Assembly: GCA_024226315.1 (NCBI GenBank)
Contig: JAAELT010000018.1
Coordinates: forward strand, 1 to 64,000
Direction of reading: 5' to 3'
Origin: a bacterium
GTDB taxonomy: Bacteria > Acidobacteriota > Thermoanaerobaculia > Multivoradales > J023
Length of the DNA: 64,000 nt
Positions 62,606-64,000 of the stretch are shown here, one piece after another. The position numbers were made by a program, and so were the translations under genes. Below the pieces are notes generated by a model. The model made no database searches, was not told the origin of the DNA, and saw only the letters and a list, made by a program, of their open reading frames with translations. Numbering within the stretch: position 1 is the first letter of the stretch; the number at the start of each line of letters is the position of its first letter.

Positions 62606-63828
62606 TGCTGTCGTTTCGCGATCCGATCCACGGTTTCATCCGCACCGACGACCTGGAGACGGCGCTCGTCGCCAGCCGGCCGATGCAACGCCTGCGCTTC
62701 ATTCGCCAGTTGGGTTGGACCTTCCTGATCTTTCCCGGCGCCGAGCACAGCCGCTTCAGCCACACCCTGGGCACCATGCACCTCGCCGGCCGGGTCTACG
62801 ACGCCCTCGCCGCCAAGAGCGACGGCCTGTTGCCAAAAGCTCCCGGCTGCCGGGAGCGCCGGCTGGTAAGGGTCGCGGCCCTGTTGCACGACATCGGCCA
62901 CGCTCCCTACAGTCACTCGGCCGAAGACATGTTCTCCGAGCCGATCGATCACGAGGAGATGACCTGCCGTCTGATCGCGACTCCGGAAATGCAGGAGATT
63001 TTCGATCGCCACGGAGACGGCCTGGACCCTGTCGACGTAAGGCAGGTGCTGCTGAAACAGGCCGAAGGCCCGCTGCGACTCCTCACTGACATCGTCACCT
63101 CGGAGCTCGACGTCGACAAGATGGACTATCTGCGGCGAGACAGCCTTTACTGCGGCGTCGAGTACGGCAGCTACGACCTCGAGCGCCTGATCGACACGGT
63201 CGCACCGATCGAAGATCCCGAGAACGGCCAGTGGCGTCTCGGCGTCGACCACGGCGGCGTGCATGCCCTCGAGGCTCTGGTGATGGCCCGGTACTACATG
63301 TTCACCCAGGTCTACTTCAACGTCACCGGCAAGGTCATGGAACTGCACTTCAGCGAATGGCTGCGTTCCACCGGCATACGCTGGCCCGCCGAGCCGCTCG
63401 AGTTCCTGGGGCACGACGACATCTCCGTCTACCAGACCATGCGCCGCTCGGAGGATCGCCACGCGCGTGCCATCGTCCACCGAGAGCGGTATTCGCTGGC
63501 TTTCGAGACCAAGGAGCATCTCTCGGCAGAGGAACGTCGGCAGTTCCAGCAACTGCTACCGCTGCTGCAGGAGCGCTTCGGCAGCGAGAATCTGCTGATC
63601 AACCACTCGGCCAAGGATCCGCACCGGCTGCGCAAGAACAGGGTTCTGGTGCGCGGCTACGACGGCTCACTCCAGCCCATGGCCGAGGCCAGTGACTTCA
63701 TCCGTCACATGTCTCGGATCGACAGCTATCGGGTCTACTCGCCCGAGGAGATACGCCAGGAGGTTGCGGCGGAGGTCCGACGGCATTGGAAGAGCTGGGC
63801 GCCCCTCCGGGGCGACGGGGGACACTGA
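62605..63828 (+). CDS. HD-domain phosphohydrolase (dNTPase-like)
   Basis: A 407-residue metal-dependent phosphohydrolase related to SAMHD1/dGTPase-type enzymes. Metal ligands: HSRFSHTLG (His), LLHDIGHAPYSHSAE (HD), and ELDVDKMDYLRRDS (Asp). The ATG overlaps the folK stop (TGATG); a GTG three bases earlier is possible. Probably a nucleotide pool or phage-defence enzyme; no partner is adjacent. The frame stays open for 34 more codons past its TGA. Confidence 0.87.
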   Translation: MLSFRDPIHGFIRTDDLETALVASRPMQRLRFIRQLGWTFLIFPGAEHSRFSHTLGTMHLAGRVYDALAAKSDGLLPKAPGCRERRLVRVAALLHDIGHAPYSHSAEDMFSEPIDHEEMTCRLIATPEMQEIFDRHGDGLDPVDVRQVLLKQAEGPLRLLTDIVTSELDVDKMDYLRRDSLYCGVEYGSYDLERLIDTVAPIEDPENGQWRLGVDHGGVHALEALVMARYYMFTQVYFNVTGKVMELHFSEWLRSTGIRWPAEPLEFLGHDDISVYQTMRRSEDRHARAIVHRERYSLAFETKEHLSAEERRQFQQLLPLLQERFGSENLLINHSAKDPHRLRKNRVLVRGYDGSLQPMAEASDFIRHMSRIDSYRVYSPEEIRQEVAAEVRRHWKSWAPLRGDGGH

Positions 63829-63849
63829 GCGCCCCTCCGAGGCGACGGG
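63799..63849. repeat. two direct copies of the G/C mini-repeat at the HD gene end
   Basis: A 21-base unit starting GCGCCCCTCCGGGGCGACGG (63799-63819) recurs with one mismatch at 63829-63849, an offset of exactly 30 bases (10 codons). In frame both encode APLRGDG. The reverse complement of 23280-23300 also encodes APLRGDG, linking this to the repeat in the histidine kinase gene. Confidence 0.65.
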
Positions 63850-63933
63850 CTGCCGCGAGAGGTGACCTACGCCATCGTCCGCACGATGGTCGCCGCGGAG
63901 ACGGAGATCTTCTCTCAGGACTCCGAGGCCTGA
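63829..63933 (+). other. in-frame continuation past the HD-gene stop
   Basis: Codons after the TGA read APLRGDGLPREVTYAIVRTM, then VAAETEIFSQDSEA and stop. Nearly all third positions are G or C, like real genes here. It could be the original C-terminus cut off by the 30-base duplication that introduced TGA, or the end of another lost gene. Confidence 0.4.
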
Positions 63934-64000
63934 AAAAGATATGATGAAGCAGTCGTCAGCCGGGGAAGCCCTCCCCGAGCATCTGTCGATACCAACCCAT

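Overview
The window is high-GC chromosomal DNA from a Gram-negative bacterium. Supporting signs are a TonB-dependent receptor, SecDF-YajC, outer-surface LysM/FecR-type proteins, a periplasmic propeller-sensor histidine kinase, a FYDLN-type acidic protein and a large NAD-glutamate dehydrogenase. The mix (TonB receptor with N-terminal carboxypeptidase-like domain, reg_prop/Y_Y_Y kinase, large SecF, many Ser/Thr kinases) is most like Acidobacteriota of the Thermoanaerobaculia kind, but this is inference from gene content only.

Layout. 0-3 kb: tRNA-Pro(UGG) and a TonB receptor with a possible Fur site. 3-14 kb: trkA converging on trkH, which ends a minus-strand run of LysM/FecR protein, membrane Ser/Thr kinase and trkH; upstream of it is a transglutaminase, ABC ATPase, ABC permease operon. 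14-24 kb: a phosphotransferase/P-loop fusion, an EEP nuclease, pdxH, cardiolipin synthase, an internally deleted persulfide-dioxygenase-like remnant and a propeller histidine kinase carrying a 27-bp minisatellite. 24-31 kb: three toxin-antitoxin modules (MazEF-like, Xre/RES, YefM-YoeB), two universal stress proteins, a radical SAM protein, a glutaredoxin-like protein, and two kinds of intergenic palindromic repeats. 31-42 kb: htpG, a 1616-residue NAD-glutamate dehydrogenase, an SDR without the usual Tyr/Lys pair, and an MFS-HEAT-cNMP transporter.

42-57 kb is the most interesting part. A 1230-residue ORF fuses a complete Glu/Leu/Val-type dehydrogenase to a full-length valyl-tRNA-synthetase-like region that has lost both HIGH and KMSKS signatures. 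It lies directly upstream of an intact valS. The 3' third of that valS (from just before the KMSKS loop) is duplicated 8 kb downstream as a headless fragment. Between the two copies lies about 7 kb of visibly lower-GC DNA holding an ACT-like/Ser-Thr kinase, a small winged-helix-like protein, a three-helix membrane protein and an FHA-GAF-PP2C phosphatase. The simplest reading is an island that entered valS and restored the gene with its own 3' end, leaving the original 3' end at the far side. No recombinase is visible.

57-64 kb: HicBA, then the secF-secD-yajC-tgt gene set on the minus strand, and on the plus strand a FYDLN protein whose acidic tail lies in frame beyond a TAG codon, folK with no canonical start, and an HD-domain phosphohydrolase. 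All four toxin-antitoxin pairs use the same GTGA start/stop overlap.
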